Shown: positions 26,501-35,708, counted from the first letter of the stretch. The stretch is 64,000 nt of DNA from Saccharopolyspora phatthalungensis (GCF_014203395.1 NZ_JACHIW010000002.1:1798001-1862000); one strand, 5' to 3'. The notes: generated by a model not told the origin, from the sequence alone. Program-made: numbers and translations.

Positions 26501-28408
26501 GTCGAACGCCAGCTCGGCGATCGCACGGTGGCTGACGATGACGCCCTTGGGACGCCCCGTCGATCCGGACGTGTACATCACGTACGCGGCGTTGTCCGGA
26601 TGGACCTCGATCCGCAGGTTGTCCGCGGAGAACCGGGCAAAGAGTTGGTCGTCCACGACGGCGGTCCGGGGGCCGCCGGCCGCCTCGCGGACCAGGGCGT
26701 GCCCGGACTGGCCGGTGCCGACCAGCAGGATCGACGCGTCGGTCTCGGCCAGCACCTGCCGGGTGCGGGAGATCGGATCGTCGGCGGCCAATGGCAGGTA
26801 GGCCGCTCCGCTCTTGACGATCGCCAGGAATGCCACGACCAGCTCGACGGACCGGTCCATGAGCACCGCCACGACCTGCTCGGTGCCAACCCCCTCGGCG
26901 CGGAGGAAACGCGCCATCCGGTTCGCACGTTCGTCGAGTTCGGCGTAGCTGAGCCGAGTCCCGGCGAAGCGCACCGCGATGTCCTGGGGACTGCGCCGGA
27001 CCTGGTCGGCCCACAGCCAGCCCAGAGATTCCGCCACCACCGGCCTGTCCCCGCCCACGGCCACCGGCGGCGTCTCCTCGCCGACGACGGCGAGCAGGCT
27101 CAACGGCCGGTCCGGCTGGGTGCGGGCTTCGCGGGCCAGGCGGACGTAGCCGTCGGCCAGCGCGGCGATCGTGGCGTGCTCGAACAGGTCCGTCCGGTAG
27201 TTGAAGGTGCCGACCAACCTGCCGTCGACGACCCTGGTGGACAGTTCGAGGTCGAAGCGGGCCAGCGGTTCCGACCAGGTCAGCCGCGCGATCTCGCCCG
27301 ACGCGGCGGCGTCTACCGGTGGCGAGGCCAGCTCTCCGTGGTGGGCGAAGACGATGTCGAACACGGCATTTCGGTCGGGATCGCGTTCGGGCTGCACCGC
27401 CTCGACCACGCGCTCGAACGGCGCGTCCTGGTGCTGCTGCGCGGCGGTCAGCTTCTGCTGGACCTCGCGCACGATCTCGCGGAACGTCGTCGAGTCGGCG
27501 ATCCGGGAGCGCAGCACGACGGTGTTGACGAAAAACCCCACCACGTCGTCGAACTCGCGCCGACCCCGCCCATTGAGCACCGACCCGACCGTGATGTCCG
27601 GCTGGCCGGTGTAGACAGCCAGCAGTGCCTGAAACACTGCCGCCACCGCGCTGGGAAACGCGCACCGCTGCCGCAACGCGAAACCCCGGAGTGCGGCGGT
27701 TTCCTCGGCGGTGAGGGAGAATTCGACGTTGCCCGCGTCGTAGGCCGGCGCCTTGGGGCGGGGGTGGTCCAGCGGCAGCTCGACGGGCTGGAACCCGTCG
27801 AGTTCGGCGCGCCAGTAATCCACGTGCTCGGCGACCACGTCATCGGTCAGCGTCTCCCGCTGCCAGGCGACGAAATCGTCGAATTGGGCGTGCAGGGGCG
27901 GCAACGCGGGCTCGCTGCCCTCCAGCGCGGCCCGATACAGGGCGACCAGATCGCGGATGAGGACCCGGATCGACCAGCCGTCGACGAGCAGATGGTGCAG
28001 GACCAGGACGACAACGCCGGAACCGTCCTGGCACCGGATGACGGCGGCGCGGACCGGCGGCGCGGCGGACAGGTCGAACGGCACGCGGGCGATTTCCTCG
28101 GCGTGCCAACGCCATCCCCGTGCCCGGTCGTCGTCGATCCACTCGACCGGCACGGCGAACCCGTCGACACGCCGGGTGCGGGGCTGCCCATTGGTGTCCT
28201 CGACGTAGGCCGAGGAAAGCAGGGCGTGCCGGTCGGCCAATCGCGCCAACGCCCGCCGCAGGCAGTCCGCGCGGACCCCGCCGGGAAAGTGCACCGGCAC
28301 GGTGATGTTGTACGTGGCACTGCCCGGATCCAACTGCTGGAGCCACCACAATCGTTCCTGGCCGAAAGACAGCGGCCGGCCGCCGTTCTCGCGCACGCGG
28401 TTCGTCAC
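20510..28408 (-). CDS. Two-module NRPS, C-A-T-C-A(MT)-T-TE, with interrupted serine A domain
   Basis: About 2632 residues. The start is set at GTG 28408 behind GGGGAGG; a GTG 21 bp upstream is possible. Approximate order by residue: C1 to 440 (HHLLVDGWS near 148), A1 475-930, T1 ([10 protein letters not shown] near 1001), C2 1060-1480 (HHIAGDGWS near 1185), A2 from 1510, an FkbM-type methyltransferase inserted at about 1975-2243 ([13 protein letters not shown]), the A2 tail, T2 ([10 protein letters not shown] near 2348) and TE (GWSFGG near 2481). Pocket residues read against GrsA are D-A-F-W-W-G-G-T-F for A1 (valine-like) and D-V-W-H-I-S-L-V-D for A2 (serine). A starting C domain means it receives an acyl group from another carrier. 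The TE ends the assembly line. It is the last gene of the phosphonate operon. Confidence 0.93.
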   Translation of the reverse strand: MTNRVRENGGRPLSFGQERLWWLQQLDPGSATYNITVPVHFPGGVRADCLRRALARLADRHALLSSAYVEDTNGQPRTRRVDGFAVPVEWIDDDRARGWRWHAEEIARVPFDLSAAPPVRAAVIRCQDGSGVVVLVLHHLLVDGWSIRVLIRDLVALYRAALEGSEPALPPLHAQFDDFVAWQRETLTDDVVAEHVDYWRAELDGFQPVELPLDHPRPKAPAYDAGNVEFSLTAEETAALRGFALRQRCAFPSAVAAVFQALLAVYTGQPDITVGSVLNGRGRREFDDVVGFFVNTVVLRSRIADSTTFREIVREVQQKLTAAQQHQDAPFERVVEAVQPERDPDRNAVFDIVFAHHGELASPPVDAAASGEIARLTWSEPLARFDLELSTRVVDGRLVGTFNYRTDLFEHATIAALADGYVRLAREARTQPDRPLSLLAVVGEETPPVAVGGDRPVVAESLGWLWADQVRRSPQDIAVRFAGTRLSYAELDERANRMARFLRAEGVGTEQVVAVLMDRSVELVVAFLAIVKSGAAYLPLAADDPISRTRQVLAETDASILLVGTGQSGHALVREAAGGPRTAVVDDQLFARFSADNLRIEVHPDNAAYVMYTSGSTGRPKGVIVSHRAIAELAFDGRWTRPEQVLMHSPHTFDASTFEMWVPLLRGGSVVIAAQRSLDPAALRRAVTEDGVTCAWLTAGLFRVFAEESPESFRGLRQVWTGGDVVAPHAVAAVLENCPDVVIANGYGPTETTTFATSHTVTRPFEPRQGVPIGLALDNTRCYVLGPGLQRLPRGAVGELYIAGTGLARGYFGRPDLTAERFVADPYGPPASRMYRTGDLVRADPDGRLRFVGRADDQVKIRGFRIETGEIEAVLAACPGVAQAAVAVREDVPGDKRLIGYVVAPTLPDLRAFAAERLPRYMVPDAFVLVDALPLTANGKLDRRALPAPDTPAGARTTRAPRSLREEVICTVYAEVLGVDAVGVDDDFFALGGHSLMATRMLSRIRALFGVALGVRAVFEHPTPAGLAAAIDSAAGDRCVLTRRTRPPRIPLSPAQRRLWFIDQTHGPNALYNIPVGLRLTGELDHAALEAALGDVVARHETLRTAFPSVDGEPHQRIFPAEDIAVALAVTDVDEASLPDALTSAARHTFDLTADIPLRAWLFRLAPQEHVLLLLIHHIAGDGWSLAPLAKDLSAAYQARLDGGEPDWPALPVQYADYVLWQDDVLGSEDDSDSVTARQSRFWRDALAGLPDELALPLDRPRSAELDTAGDEVPIHLPPDAHARLREVARAAQATTSMALQAGLAVLLSRSGAGEDVPIGGVVAGRGDGALDDLVGFFVNTQVLRYDLSGAPTFQELLARVRETDLAAYDNQDLPFERIVEIANPARSLSRHPLFQVMLASQNTIDRDFEMPGLRVETVRAAVGTAKFDLSFNLSESLSEDGLAAGVDGVLEFSTALFDHTTAQRLADRFVLLLERLAQAPDRPITEVSLHTEEELRQLAVWNDTAVPVRETTLRQLIAEQAARTPEATAVTTEDRSLSYAELNAHANQLARLLVARGAGPEKVVAVAVPRSLELVVALVAVINAGAAYLPIDPDLPAGRITMMLDDAQPLAVIGVTETIGLLGEHRDRALILDDPATTAELAASPDGIEAADGLSPSAPAYVIYTSGSTGRPKGVVVDHRAITNRLLWMQHEFGLAEQDRVLQKTPCGFDVSVWEFFWPLMCGATLVVAKPGGHRDPAYLAEVIREHAVTTTHFVPSMLHAFLAEPTAAECTGLSRVICSGEALPADVQERFFATLPASLHNLYGPTEAAVDVTSWACDPAARNHHVPIGAPVWNTTTHVLDDALREVPIGVPGELYLAGVQLARCYLGRPDLTAERFVANPFGPPGSRMYRTGDLVRRNASGDLIFLGRVDDQVKIRGVRIELDEITAALTGHESVDQAATIVRADEQRLTAYLVPSEDSAGPVLRMARLRRSGRLDGLACHRMPDGTAFVGRGKAEIEFLHQEIFQRQEYLRHGVRISDGATVFDIGAHVGLFSTFAAQQAENVTVYAFEPIPALFSELALNTELHGVQAQLFPCGMAEKPGEATFTFYPELSMLSGRFGEQTEDRALVDGYLRHGTSSSDQADLAELISARLADRQDVTCQLRTVSDVIDEHDVARIDLLKIDAEKSELEVLRGIREEHWPRIHQVVVEVHDVEGRAEEVTALLTGHGFVVGTDISAELAETALVNIFATRTPAQAPRPRVARRTKWTAAEDLVADVRRGLSTRLPEYMVPSDIVVLDRLPLSPNGKLDRKALPAPQRSSGPGYRAPATPREQLLCALFAEVLKLERIGVEDNFFELGGHSLLAARLAGVIRAVLAVPVSAAALFKAPTVASLNRLLDGDEPDNAHAVLLPLRENGSGAPVFFIHPGVGLSWCYVGFARHLPSEIPLYALQTPAWGEGSPEYRGLADMAADYVERIRKIQPTGPYRLAGWSFGGNVAHEMAALLQGAGEHVALLALIDGYPYAGEPGSSDGDRAAEVLEQSIVDTVRTEHLGRQAAGALSETQLARAVDIVVSNTRLAKRHEPGTYRGRLLFFRAQGHPDVAHLRPHAWAAHVDGDIVVHDVDSGHHGMLDPEPLSDIARVMAAELDV

Positions 28409-28454
28409 CGAAACCTCCCCAGAGTCCACCGGTTGTCCTGTGCCCGACCAGTTC

Positions 28455-28715
28455 TCAGCCGCTCGCCGTCGACGGCGCCTTTTGCACCGCCGTCCACAGG
28501 CTCGTCGGCGTGGCGAACGTCTCCGGGGTCAGCAGTTCGTCCGGGAAGGTCAGCGCAAGTGCCTCCTCCAGGGCGACCAGCAGGGCCACGATGCCCATCG
28601 AGTCCAGGCCGCAGTCGGCCAGGGACAGCTCCGGTGTCAGCGGGCTCTCGGCGCTGAGGTCCGGTAGGTGCGCCCGGACGACTGCGTCGAATTCCGGTGT
28701 CCACGCTGTGCTCAT
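28455..28715 (-). CDS. Stand-alone acyl/peptidyl carrier protein
   Basis: An 86-residue carrier protein. The phosphopantetheine site is [19 protein letters not shown], with the Ser in GLDSMG. Its ATG overlaps the stop of the FomA-like kinase gene (ATGA), and it ends 46 bp before the NRPS start. It most likely carries the residue activated by the stand-alone A protein at 32106 and presents it to the N-terminal C domain of the NRPS. An acyl-carrier role is also possible. Confidence 0.88.
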   Translation of the reverse strand: MSTAWTPEFDAVVRAHLPDLSAESPLTPELSLADCGLDSMGIVALLVALEEALALTFPDELLTPETFATPTSLWTAVQKAPSTASG

Positions 28716-29548
28716 CGGTCACGTTCCTCGGATCTGGCGATTCGGGTGTAGGAAATGTCCGCCGGCCATTCGGCGACCGGGGACAGCAGGAAGCGCAGGC
28801 TGGCGACGTCCGGGGTGCCCCGCAGGATCAGGCATTCCGCGCCGCGCCGGGCGAATTCGGTCAGCTCGTGGATCTTCCCGCCCATGGAGCCGCTGGTGTC
28901 CCAGGCGCTGTTGTCCCACAGGTGCGCGAACGCCGCCTCCGGCAGGTCGGGGTCGATGTAGGGCAGCACATCGTCGCTGCCGGGCCCGCCGGTGAGCACT
29001 CCGGGGACGTCGGTGAGCGTGACGATCCGGATCGGCGTCGACACCTGACCGAGGACGATCCCGGGCACCCGGTCGCTGCCGAAGACCCGCAGATCGCCAT
29101 CGTCGGTGAGCAGGCTGTCACCGGAGAGCACCGGCAGGATCCCCTTGTCCAGCGCCCGGCGCAGCACCCCCGGCTGGAGGACGGCGCGGTCCGCGTCGAG
29201 CAGGCAGGTCGCGGCCAGCTGCAGCGGCATGGCCCGGACTCCGTTGTCGCGCAACGCCGTCGTCCAGGCCCACTTCACCGCGAAGGTCGCCTCGGTCAGC
29301 ACGAGCGCGGCCAGCGGGTCGTTCTCGTCGAGGTCCCGCACCGCGCCGTGCCCGAACGCGCCGCCCCCGGCGACGAACACCATCCGGCCGGGGTGCTCGA
29401 CCGCCAGGTCCGCGACCAGCTTGGCGTACCGCTCCAGGACGGCAGTGTCGATGTTGCGGGCCCGCCGCTTGTCCGAGACGAGGCTCCCGCCGACCTTGAG
29501 CACGAGGAACGTCTCGTCGGCGCGGGAGACGGGATTCGCGAGTGTCAT
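28712..29548 (-). CDS. FomA-like kinase (amino-acid-kinase fold), probable phosphonate kinase/self-resistance
   Basis: A 278-residue amino-acid-kinase-family protein close to the FomA and isopentenyl-phosphate kinase group. Motifs are FLVLKVGGSLVSDKR at the N-terminus, VAGGGAFGHGAVRDL near residue 60, LTEATFAVKWAW, PLQLAATC, GDSLLTDDGDL with GSDRVP, TLTDVPGV and GSMGGKI near the C-terminus. The GGGAFGHGA...LTEATF...PLQLAA succession matches fosfomycin kinase FomA as I recall it. FomA phosphorylates the phosphonate of fosfomycin and protects its producer. In this phosphonate cluster the same use, or a phosphorylated intermediate, is inferred. Confidence 0.82.
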   Translation of the reverse strand: MTLANPVSRADETFLVLKVGGSLVSDKRRARNIDTAVLERYAKLVADLAVEHPGRMVFVAGGGAFGHGAVRDLDENDPLAALVLTEATFAVKWAWTTALRDNGVRAMPLQLAATCLLDADRAVLQPGVLRRALDKGILPVLSGDSLLTDDGDLRVFGSDRVPGIVLGQVSTPIRIVTLTDVPGVLTGGPGSDDVLPYIDPDLPEAAFAHLWDNSAWDTSGSMGGKIHELTEFARRGAECLILRGTPDVASLRFLLSPVAEWPADISYTRIARSEERDR

Positions 29549-29579
29549 GTCTGTCTTTCCGTTGGTCCGTCGCCTGCCT

Positions 29580-30230
29580 TCAGCCGGCCGACACGCTGTG
29601 TTCGTCTAATGCGGACTCCGCCCGGCGCACGAGGTCGTCGAGCACCTCGGGCACCGGACGATGCGGGTCGACGACGATCCACCCGTCGCGTTCGGCCCAC
29701 GAGTCCAGCTCGGCGCGGATCTTCCGTTGGTGGCTGAGGAAAGTGTGTTCACCGCAGTTCGGGTCCATCCCGCACTCGTAGGGCACGACGTCGCCGTCCC
29801 GCTTGCGCTCCCACGCCGCCTCCGGATCCACCCGCAGGTAGAGCACGACGTCCGAGCTCGGCAGTCCGGCGGTGATCGCCTCCACCCAGGGCCGGTCGAG
29901 GCCGTAGACGATCTCGCTGGCGGCGTGCTTCATCCAGTAGCCGTCCAGCAGGGTCGCCGACCCGGAAGGGTTGCGCTTGCCCAGCACCGCCATGCTGATC
30001 GACCACATGAGGAACAGGAAGCGCGACTCGGTGGGCATCTCGGCGACGCACAGCCGCGTGTCCGGGACATCCGGGCGCATGAAGCGCGTCGCCGGATAAG
30101 CGGGGTTGTCCACGATGTCCCATCGATCGATCCGCTCGATCGGCCGCCCCAGCTCGGTCAACCGTCGCGCGAGCAACCGCGTCAGCGTCGACTTACCCGC
30201 ACCGTCGGCTCCGACCACCGAAATCAGCAT
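29580..30230 (-). CDS. Thymidylate-kinase-like P-loop kinase
   Basis: A 216-residue protein with the P-loop VVGADGAGKSTLTRLLARRL at its N-terminus and a TMK-like body: LYLRVDPEAAWERKRDGD as lid/base region and a D-R-W-D segment after the P-loop. It is started at ATG 30230 with GGAG upstream; the longer open frame is not coding in character. It is not the housekeeping thymidylate kinase in context, being embedded between biosynthetic genes. Next to a FomA-like kinase it could add a further phosphate to a phosphonate monophosphate, or act on a nucleotide-activated intermediate. Both roles are inference. Confidence 0.8.
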   Translation of the reverse strand: MLISVVGADGAGKSTLTRLLARRLTELGRPIERIDRWDIVDNPAYPATRFMRPDVPDTRLCVAEMPTESRFLFLMWSISMAVLGKRNPSGSATLLDGYWMKHAASEIVYGLDRPWVEAITAGLPSSDVVLYLRVDPEAAWERKRDGDVVPYECGMDPNCGEHTFLSHQRKIRAELDSWAERDGWIVVDPHRPVPEVLDDLVRRAESALDEHSVSAG

Positions 30231-30262
30231 GTGTTCTCCGTTCGTCGTTGCGCCGGTACCGC

Positions 30263-30919
30263 TTAGCCCCACGCGGGCAGCGGTGGCATGCCGGCGCCGG
30301 TCTGCGCGCGGCCCACCAGCCATGCGAGTACGGCGTGATCGGGTATCCCGGGCGGTGCCGCCACGCCGGGTGCGCGTTCGGGGAGCCGGGAGAGCTCCTG
30401 TGGGAGGAAGAACTCGACGAATTCCGCCGACCAGTCGCCGCTGTGGTAGCCGAGATCGAGGTCCACGCGGTGGATCTCGATCTCCCGCCAGCGCGAGACG
30501 AGCGCCTTGGTCGCCGGGAACTCCCCCGAACTGCCGATGCGTTCCGCCCAGTGCAGCGGTGTCGTCGAGCGCAGCACCCGACCGCACCGCTCGCCGGCGC
30601 CGCGCAGGTCCGCGATCAGCTCGGCGGCCGACCGGGACGCACCCCGTTCGATCTCGGCGGCCCGGCCCGCCGCCCCGCCGACGTACTGTGGCGCCAGCTC
30701 ACCGCGTTGCGCTCCTTCGACCATCCGCGAGGTGGCGTCGGCGTGCCGGGCGAGGTGGGTCAGCACGTGCCCCCTGCTCCAACCGGGAAGCCGGGACGCT
30801 GCCGCGGCCTCGGAGTCGGTCAGCTCGGCGACGGATTCGTCGAGCGCGGCCTGCGCCTTTTCGATTCGAGCGATGAAGACCGCGGCCTCGGCCGGTTCGG
30901 GCCAGCTGGCAGCACCCAC
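30263..30919 (-). CDS. Maleylpyruvate-isomerase-family (MDMPI/DinB-like) mycothiol-type enzyme
   Basis: A 218-residue protein with the N-terminal MDMPI domain. LPGWSRGHVLTHLARHADA carries the metal-binding His region, and the C-terminal helices include SRWREIEIHRVDLDLGY with the paired His. Family members form a four-helix DinB-like bundle with a divalent metal and often use mycothiol. GTG 30919 is used because AAGGAGAAGG precedes it. Its role in the cluster is unknown; thiol-dependent isomerisation or detoxification of a reactive intermediate is possible. Confidence 0.8.
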   Translation of the reverse strand: MGAASWPEPAEAAVFIARIEKAQAALDESVAELTDSEAAAASRLPGWSRGHVLTHLARHADATSRMVEGAQRGELAPQYVGGAAGRAAEIERGASRSAAELIADLRGAGERCGRVLRSTTPLHWAERIGSSGEFPATKALVSRWREIEIHRVDLDLGYHSGDWSAEFVEFFLPQELSRLPERAPGVAAPPGIPDHAVLAWLVGRAQTGAGMPPLPAWG

Positions 30920-30948
30920 GTACCTTCTCCTTCTTCCTCGGTGGCGGG

Positions 30949-32109
30949 TCAGTCGTGCAGGACGGCCGACTCGCCGGCTTCGTGTCGGCGCTCGACGGCG
31001 AACAAACGCTGCGGGAACCCGACCTCCCATCGGGTCGGTTTCCCGTCCAGCAGGCCGAACTCGTCGAGGTACCCGAGATCGTGCGGCCTGATCTCGTCGA
31101 GCGCCGGGACCGCCTCAGGGTAGAGCCGGCCGGTGAAGTGCAGAGAGTAGAAGGCGATCTTCTCCGCCCCGTAGCCGGCCACCAGCGCGAAGAACCGCTG
31201 CCAGTCGGCGGCCGAGTAGGACGCGCAAGTCAGCGCGATGTCGAGGAACTTGCTCAGCTGGATGTCCATGCCGTCCTTGATGAACAGCACGCCCGTGGCT
31301 TCCTTGTAGAGGTGGGCGCACAGGTCCAGCAGGTGGTCCTCCGGGCTGAGCGCCCACGCGTCGTCCCCGCAGATCGGCAGTTTCCTGGCCCGCCGCAGCA
31401 GGTCCGCGGTCGGGGCGGTGACACCGGACTTCGGCTGGAAGATGTGGTGGCACAGGTCGACGTTGAAGACCGGGATGTCCGGCCGGTTGCCCGGCTTGAC
31501 GTAGGGCAGCTGGTTGCTGAGATTGGTGCGCCAGAAGATCTGGGTCTGGCGGCTGAACGGCTCGACCCGGTCCCCGTCAACGGCGATCTTGCCCTGCGCA
31601 TAGCCGATCCGCGCGAGCACCTCGTGCGCGGCGGGCGCGTCGGAGCGCTCGATGAGGATGTCGAGGTCGTTGATCCGGCGGGCGCCGACATCGTGGTAGG
31701 CGTGCTCGGCCACCACGAACCCCTTGCGCACGGCGAAACGCAGGCCCGCGGCGTCGAGCGCGCGGAACACCTTGCGGCACTCGTCGGCGAGCGCAAGGTT
31801 GCGCTGGCGGTTGGCCAGGTAGGTGTAGGAGTACAGCCACGGATAGGGGATGCCCTGCGCGCCGTCGTGGGTGTACCCGCGGTCGAGGTGGTGCCCGGCG
31901 ATGTGCTTGCCCACCAAGGGAAGGATCTTGTGGCGGCCAGCGGCGTCGACGAACGCCGCCCAGTCGATTTCGTCGCGGTCGATCAGGTCGCGGCAGAACG
32001 CCACCGCGTCGTCGTCCGGCCGGTCCGTCGCCAGCCGCAGCAGCATGTCGGCATAGGCGGGCAACGCGCTTGGCACCTCGGTTGACACTGTCGCTCCTTT
32101 CGTGTTCAT
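30949..32109 (-). CDS. Nucleotidyltransferase-fold protein (NTP_transf_5-like, PF14907 type)
   Basis: A 386-residue protein of the uncharacterised nucleotidyltransferase group. The catalytic-like segment is DVGARRINDLDILIERSD around residue 145, the D-x-D pair of a pol-beta-type fold. Further family features are KHIAGHHL, VDLCHHIFQP and SPEDHLLDLCAHLYKEATG. The stop of the A-protein gene overlaps its ATG (ATGA). Phosphonate pathways sometimes use nucleotide (CMP) activation, so nucleotidyl transfer to a phosphonate or to a protein partner is conceivable, but nothing in the sequence identifies the substrate. Confidence 0.78.
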   Translation of the reverse strand: MNTKGATVSTEVPSALPAYADMLLRLATDRPDDDAVAFCRDLIDRDEIDWAAFVDAAGRHKILPLVGKHIAGHHLDRGYTHDGAQGIPYPWLYSYTYLANRQRNLALADECRKVFRALDAAGLRFAVRKGFVVAEHAYHDVGARRINDLDILIERSDAPAAHEVLARIGYAQGKIAVDGDRVEPFSRQTQIFWRTNLSNQLPYVKPGNRPDIPVFNVDLCHHIFQPKSGVTAPTADLLRRARKLPICGDDAWALSPEDHLLDLCAHLYKEATGVLFIKDGMDIQLSKFLDIALTCASYSAADWQRFFALVAGYGAEKIAFYSLHFTGRLYPEAVPALDEIRPHDLGYLDEFGLLDGKPTRWEVGFPQRLFAVERRHEAGESAVLHD

Positions 32110-33815
32110 GGCCGGCCCGATCCGCCCGATGCGAGCGCCTTGTGATCGACCTTCCCGTTGTCAGTCATCGGAATCTCGGCAAGCCGCCGCCAGCGCCACG
32201 GCACCATCGCCGGCGGGAGGAGTTCCGCGACGAAACGCTCCAGCTCCTCGTCGGTGACCGCGTCGTCTCCGGGCACGTAATGCGCCACGACGCGAACGGC
32301 GCCCCCATCGCGGAAAGTCGTCACGGCGCAGTGCACCACCGCTGGATGCCGCTTGAGCACCGCCTCGACCTCGTCCAGCTCGATGCGCACCCCGGCGACC
32401 TTCACCTGCCGGTCAACCCTGCCGAGGTAGTGCACGACCCCGTCGCGGAACAGCGCGAGATCCCCGGTCCGGTACAGCCGTCCGGTCACCGAGGCCGGAT
32501 CGAACACGTCCCGGAAGAACGCCGCACGGGTGGCATCGGGGTCGTTGACGTAGCCGCGGCCCACGCACACGCCACCCACGAACAACTCCCCCACCTCACC
32601 AGGTTCCGCGGCCCGCCACGACGTGCCGGCCGACACCAGCAGGTAGAGCACGGCGTTGGCGATGGGCGCGCCGACCGGCAATCGAGAACTGTCCAGATCA
32701 GACGGCGTGATCACGTGATGGGTGATGTCATCCGAGCACTCCGTCGGCCCGTAGGCGTTGAGCAGCCCGACGTGGCCAAGGGTGTCGAGGACCCGCCCCG
32801 CCACCGGGGGATGCAGCTCCTCACCCGTGGAGATGCACCAGCGCAGCTCGGGCAGCTCGGCTGCGCGGCGACGCACCTCGGCGATGAGCCAGTCCACCAC
32901 GGTCGGCACCAGCTCGACGACGGTGACGCATTCACGTCGCATGGCGCTCAGCAACCGCCGTGGGAACGCCATTTCGGCGTCCCCGAGCACCACCGTGGTC
33001 GCACCAAGCACCAAGCCCGTGAGCATCTGCCACACCGAGATGTCGAACACCAGCGGCGCGGTGAAAGCGATGACGTCATCCGGGGACAGGCCGAGGTCGA
33101 GCACCTTGGCCTGGATGTGGTTGAGCATGCCGCGCTGTTCGACGACCGCGCCCTTGGGAATTCCCGTGGTGCCCGAGGTGAAGATGACGTAGCGGGGTTC
33201 CTCGCCCGGCACGCTTCGCCCCACCAACTCCCCCACCAACTCCCGGCCCACGATTTCGCCGCCAGGTGCGGGCGGCTCGTGCGTGGTCGCGGGCACGGTG
33301 AGCATGGGAACACCCACCTGCGCGGCGGCTTTCTGCTCCGCTCCCGGCTCGGCCAGGTAGCTCACCAACATCGCGGCGCGGCTGCGCCGCAACACCGTCG
33401 CCGAACGCGCTTGCGGCCAGCTCGGGTCGACCGGAACGTAGACCGCGCCGATGCTCTCCAGCGCGAGGAAGATCGCCGCGGTATCCGCGCCACGCCGACC
33501 GGCTGCGGCGATGACGTCGCCCGGCTGACACCCCTCGGCCAGCAAGAGCCCGCGGATCTGCGCGATCCGCGACACGAGCTCTCGGTAGGTGTGCCGGGCG
33601 GCACCGTCGACGACGGCGACCTTGTCCGGGTTCTGCTCGGCGTGGGCGACAACCTGCCGGATCACGGACGCCGTGGGGGCGAACACATGCGGTCGGCGCA
33701 GCGACCGGCCGATCGCCGACCGGGCCTCGGCGGCACTGATCTCCAGCGGCTCCGGACTTTCCGGGGTATCCGGGCTTTCCGGGGTATCCGGGCTTTCCGG
33801 GGTGGGTGCGGTCAT
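32106..33815 (-). CDS. Stand-alone NRPS adenylation protein, diamino-acid-like pocket
   Basis: A 569-residue adenylation enzyme without C or T domain. Core motifs: YVIFTSGTTGIPKGAV (A3), NAYGPTE (A5), GRLYRTGDL (A7), [18 protein letters not shown] (A8), and a C-terminal TDNGKVDHKAL with the A10 lysine. Pocket residues read against GrsA are D-I-W-E-I-T-A-D-D, close to the code remembered for 2,4-diaminobutyrate domains, so a short diamino acid such as 2,3-diaminopropionate is likely. The SbnA-like gene next upstream fits that. The N-terminus has a Pro-rich repeat (PESPDT) encoded by 18-bp tandem DNA repeats at 33755-33806. ATG 33815 has GGAG upstream; ATG 33827 is an alternative. It probably loads the carrier protein at 28455. 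Confidence 0.88.
   Translation of the reverse strand: MTAPTPESPDTPESPDTPESPEPLEISAAEARSAIGRSLRRPHVFAPTASVIRQVVAHAEQNPDKVAVVDGAARHTYRELVSRIAQIRGLLLAEGCQPGDVIAAAGRRGADTAAIFLALESIGAVYVPVDPSWPQARSATVLRRSRAAMLVSYLAEPGAEQKAAAQVGVPMLTVPATTHEPPAPGGEIVGRELVGELVGRSVPGEEPRYVIFTSGTTGIPKGAVVEQRGMLNHIQAKVLDLGLSPDDVIAFTAPLVFDISVWQMLTGLVLGATTVVLGDAEMAFPRRLLSAMRRECVTVVELVPTVVDWLIAEVRRRAAELPELRWCISTGEELHPPVAGRVLDTLGHVGLLNAYGPTECSDDITHHVITPSDLDSSRLPVGAPIANAVLYLLVSAGTSWRAAEPGEVGELFVGGVCVGRGYVNDPDATRAAFFRDVFDPASVTGRLYRTGDLALFRDGVVHYLGRVDRQVKVAGVRIELDEVEAVLKRHPAVVHCAVTTFRDGGAVRVVAHYVPGDDAVTDEELERFVAELLPPAMVPWRWRRLAEIPMTDNGKVDHKALASGGSGRP
33755..33806. repeat. 18-bp tandem repeat in the A-protein 5' coding region
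   Basis: Almost three copies of an 18-bp unit encode a TPESPDTPESPDTPESP linker before the adenylation domain. It is probably a slippage-generated flexible linker. Confidence 0.7.
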
Positions 33816-33843
33816 GTCGGGCTCCATGTAGGGATTCTCGTCG

Positions 33844-34815
33844 CTACGCGTTCGCGAGGTGTTCCAGCACGTCGGCACCGAAGTGCGCGCTCACCCAGGC
33901 ATCGTCGTAGATCGTGTCGACGTAGCGTTCACCGAGATCCGGTGCGATCGCCACGGCGGTCAGCTGCCCATCCGGATCGTGCGTGTCCAACCACTCCAGC
34001 GCGCCGCCGAGGACCGTTCCGGTGGAACCGCCGAAGAGCAGGCCCCTGGCGGCGAGTTCCCGGCAGCGGCGGATGGTGTCGACTTCGGCGACGTGCACGA
34101 CATCGGCGGCCACCGACGGGTCCAGCAGCGGCGGCCGCACGCTGGTCCCCAGCCCGGGGATCAGCCGCCGGGCCGGGGGTTGCCCGAAGGTCACCGAGCC
34201 CACCGCGTCCACGGCGACGACCCGGACCCGGTCGCCGTTGTCGCGGAAGTAGCGGGCGCAGCCGGTCAACGTCCCCCCGGTCCCCACGCCGACGAACAGC
34301 AGGTCCAGGTCCGGGAACTGCTTGGCGATCTCGGCGGCCGTCGACTCGTAGTGCGCGATCCAGTTGGCCGGATTCGCGTACTGGTCCAGCCAGACGTAGC
34401 GCGGGTCCTCGGCACACCTGCGGCGGACGTACTCCAGCCTGCTGTGCAGGAAACCCCGTTCCTCGTCGGCCTCGGAGACCACCACGACCTCCGCGCCCAC
34501 CGCCCGCAGCAGGCGCAGCGTCGTGGGATTGCACCTCGGGTCGGTGACGCAGACGAACCGGATTCCCTTGCCCGCGGCGATGATCGCCAGCGCGAGACCC
34601 AGGTTCCCCGAGGAGGACTCGATGAGGATCTTGTCCGGCCCCAGGCGTCCCTCCGCCTCGGCCGCCGCGACCAGCCCGGCGGCGGTACGCATCTTGACCG
34701 AACCGGCGAAGTTGAACCCCTCGCACTTGAGGTACAGCGGACGCCCCAGCGCGGCACGCAGGTCCACGTACACGCCGGAGTCAAGCAGCTCGTGTGGCGC
34801 CGAGATGACCGGCAC
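33844..34815 (-). CDS. SbnA-like PLP enzyme (cysteine-synthase fold), diaminopropionate biosynthesis candidate
   Basis: A 323-residue fold-type II PLP enzyme. The PLP lysine is in FNFAGSVKMRTA near residue 40; the phosphate loop is GVGTGGTLTG near 180, and SSSGNLGLALA forms the substrate loop. The GSVK rather than SVKDR form of the active site, and overall likeness, point to SbnA, which condenses O-phosphoserine with glutamate en route to 2,3-diaminopropionate. SbnA normally works with the dehydrogenase SbnB, which is not found in this window, so either SbnB is elsewhere or the enzyme makes a different beta-substituted alanine. Confidence 0.82.
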   Translation of the reverse strand: MPVISAPHELLDSGVYVDLRAALGRPLYLKCEGFNFAGSVKMRTAAGLVAAAEAEGRLGPDKILIESSSGNLGLALAIIAAGKGIRFVCVTDPRCNPTTLRLLRAVGAEVVVVSEADEERGFLHSRLEYVRRRCAEDPRYVWLDQYANPANWIAHYESTAAEIAKQFPDLDLLFVGVGTGGTLTGCARYFRDNGDRVRVVAVDAVGSVTFGQPPARRLIPGLGTSVRPPLLDPSVAADVVHVAEVDTIRRCRELAARGLLFGGSTGTVLGGALEWLDTHDPDGQLTAVAIAPDLGERYVDTIYDDAWVSAHFGADVLEHLANA

Positions 34816-34847
34816 GGCTCAGCTCCCCTTCCGTCCCCGGGCCATTC

Positions 34848-35708
34848 TCAGGCTTCCAACTTCTGCCAGTCCGCCAGCCGTTGCAGCGAGAACACGTCGG
34901 AAACCGAGGCGATGCTGCCCTCCAGCGCCGTCGAGTTCCCCGTCTCGTAGATGGAGCGGAAGGTGTGACGCAGCGACGACACGGTGGCCCGCAGGCCCTG
35001 GTTGGCGTAGATGACCACGGACACCCCGGCCTGGGCGGCGTCGTCGACGTGCCAGTCCGGGTAGGTCGTCGGCACCACGACGACCGGACGACGCCGGTCC
35101 CACTGCTCCAGGAACTCCAGCACCTGGTCCTTGGTCTTGGCCTTGGAGTGGATCAGCACCGCGTCCGCGCCCGCATCGACGTAGGCATGGCACCGGGCCA
35201 GGGCCTCTTGCACCGGCAGGCCGGCGATCAGCGCCTCGGTGCGGGCGATGACGAAGAAGTCCGCATCGGACTGCGCGTTCTTCGCCGTCTCGATCTTGTG
35301 CGCGAAGGCCGGTGCCGGCAGCAACTGCTGTTCGGCTTCGGCGAAGCTGTTCATCTTCGGGAAGATCTTGTCTTCCAGGCAGACGGCGGTGATCCCGGCT
35401 CGCTCGTACTCGTGCACCATGTGCGCGACGTTGAGCGAGTTGCCGTATCCGGTGTCGCAGTCGGCCACGACCGGCACGCTCAGCGCTTTCTGCATCGCCG
35501 CGGCGGCTTCGAGGTACTCGGTCATCGTCAGCAGGCTCGCGTCGGGCAGGCAGCGCGCCGCCGACACCTCGAAACTCGACGACCACACCGCCTGAAAACC
35601 CGATTCCTGCGCGAGCACCGCACCAAGCGCGTCGTGCGCCCCCGCAGCACGGAGGATGTCCCCGCGCTCCAGGACCGTGCGGAAGGAGGGATACCTTTGC
35701 TTCTGCAT
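34848..35708 (-). CDS. Phosphoenolpyruvate phosphomutase (C-P bond formation)
   Basis: A 286-residue member of the isocitrate lyase/PEP mutase superfamily. The decisive motif is EDKIFPKMNSF near residue 115, matching the EDKxxxxxNS signature of true PEP mutases. Other features are the N-terminal GAHDALGAVLAQESGFQAVW, the metal site DCDTGYGN and FFVIARTEALIAG. It converts PEP into phosphonopyruvate, the entry step of nearly all phosphonate natural products. ATG 35708 is used; upstream codons lack family similarity. It is the strongest evidence that the cluster makes a phosphonate. Confidence 0.93.
   Translation of the reverse strand: MQKQRYPSFRTVLERGDILRAAGAHDALGAVLAQESGFQAVWSSSFEVSAARCLPDASLLTMTEYLEAAAAMQKALSVPVVADCDTGYGNSLNVAHMVHEYERAGITAVCLEDKIFPKMNSFAEAEQQLLPAPAFAHKIETAKNAQSDADFFVIARTEALIAGLPVQEALARCHAYVDAGADAVLIHSKAKTKDQVLEFLEQWDRRRPVVVVPTTYPDWHVDDAAQAGVSVVIYANQGLRATVSSLRHTFRSIYETGNSTALEGSIASVSDVFSLQRLADWQKLEA

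Noticed and set aside
22280..28657. Plus-strand open frames of about 900 residues within the NRPS gene
   Set aside because: They mirror the NRPS codons on the other strand, are His/Gly/Arg-rich and have no motifs.
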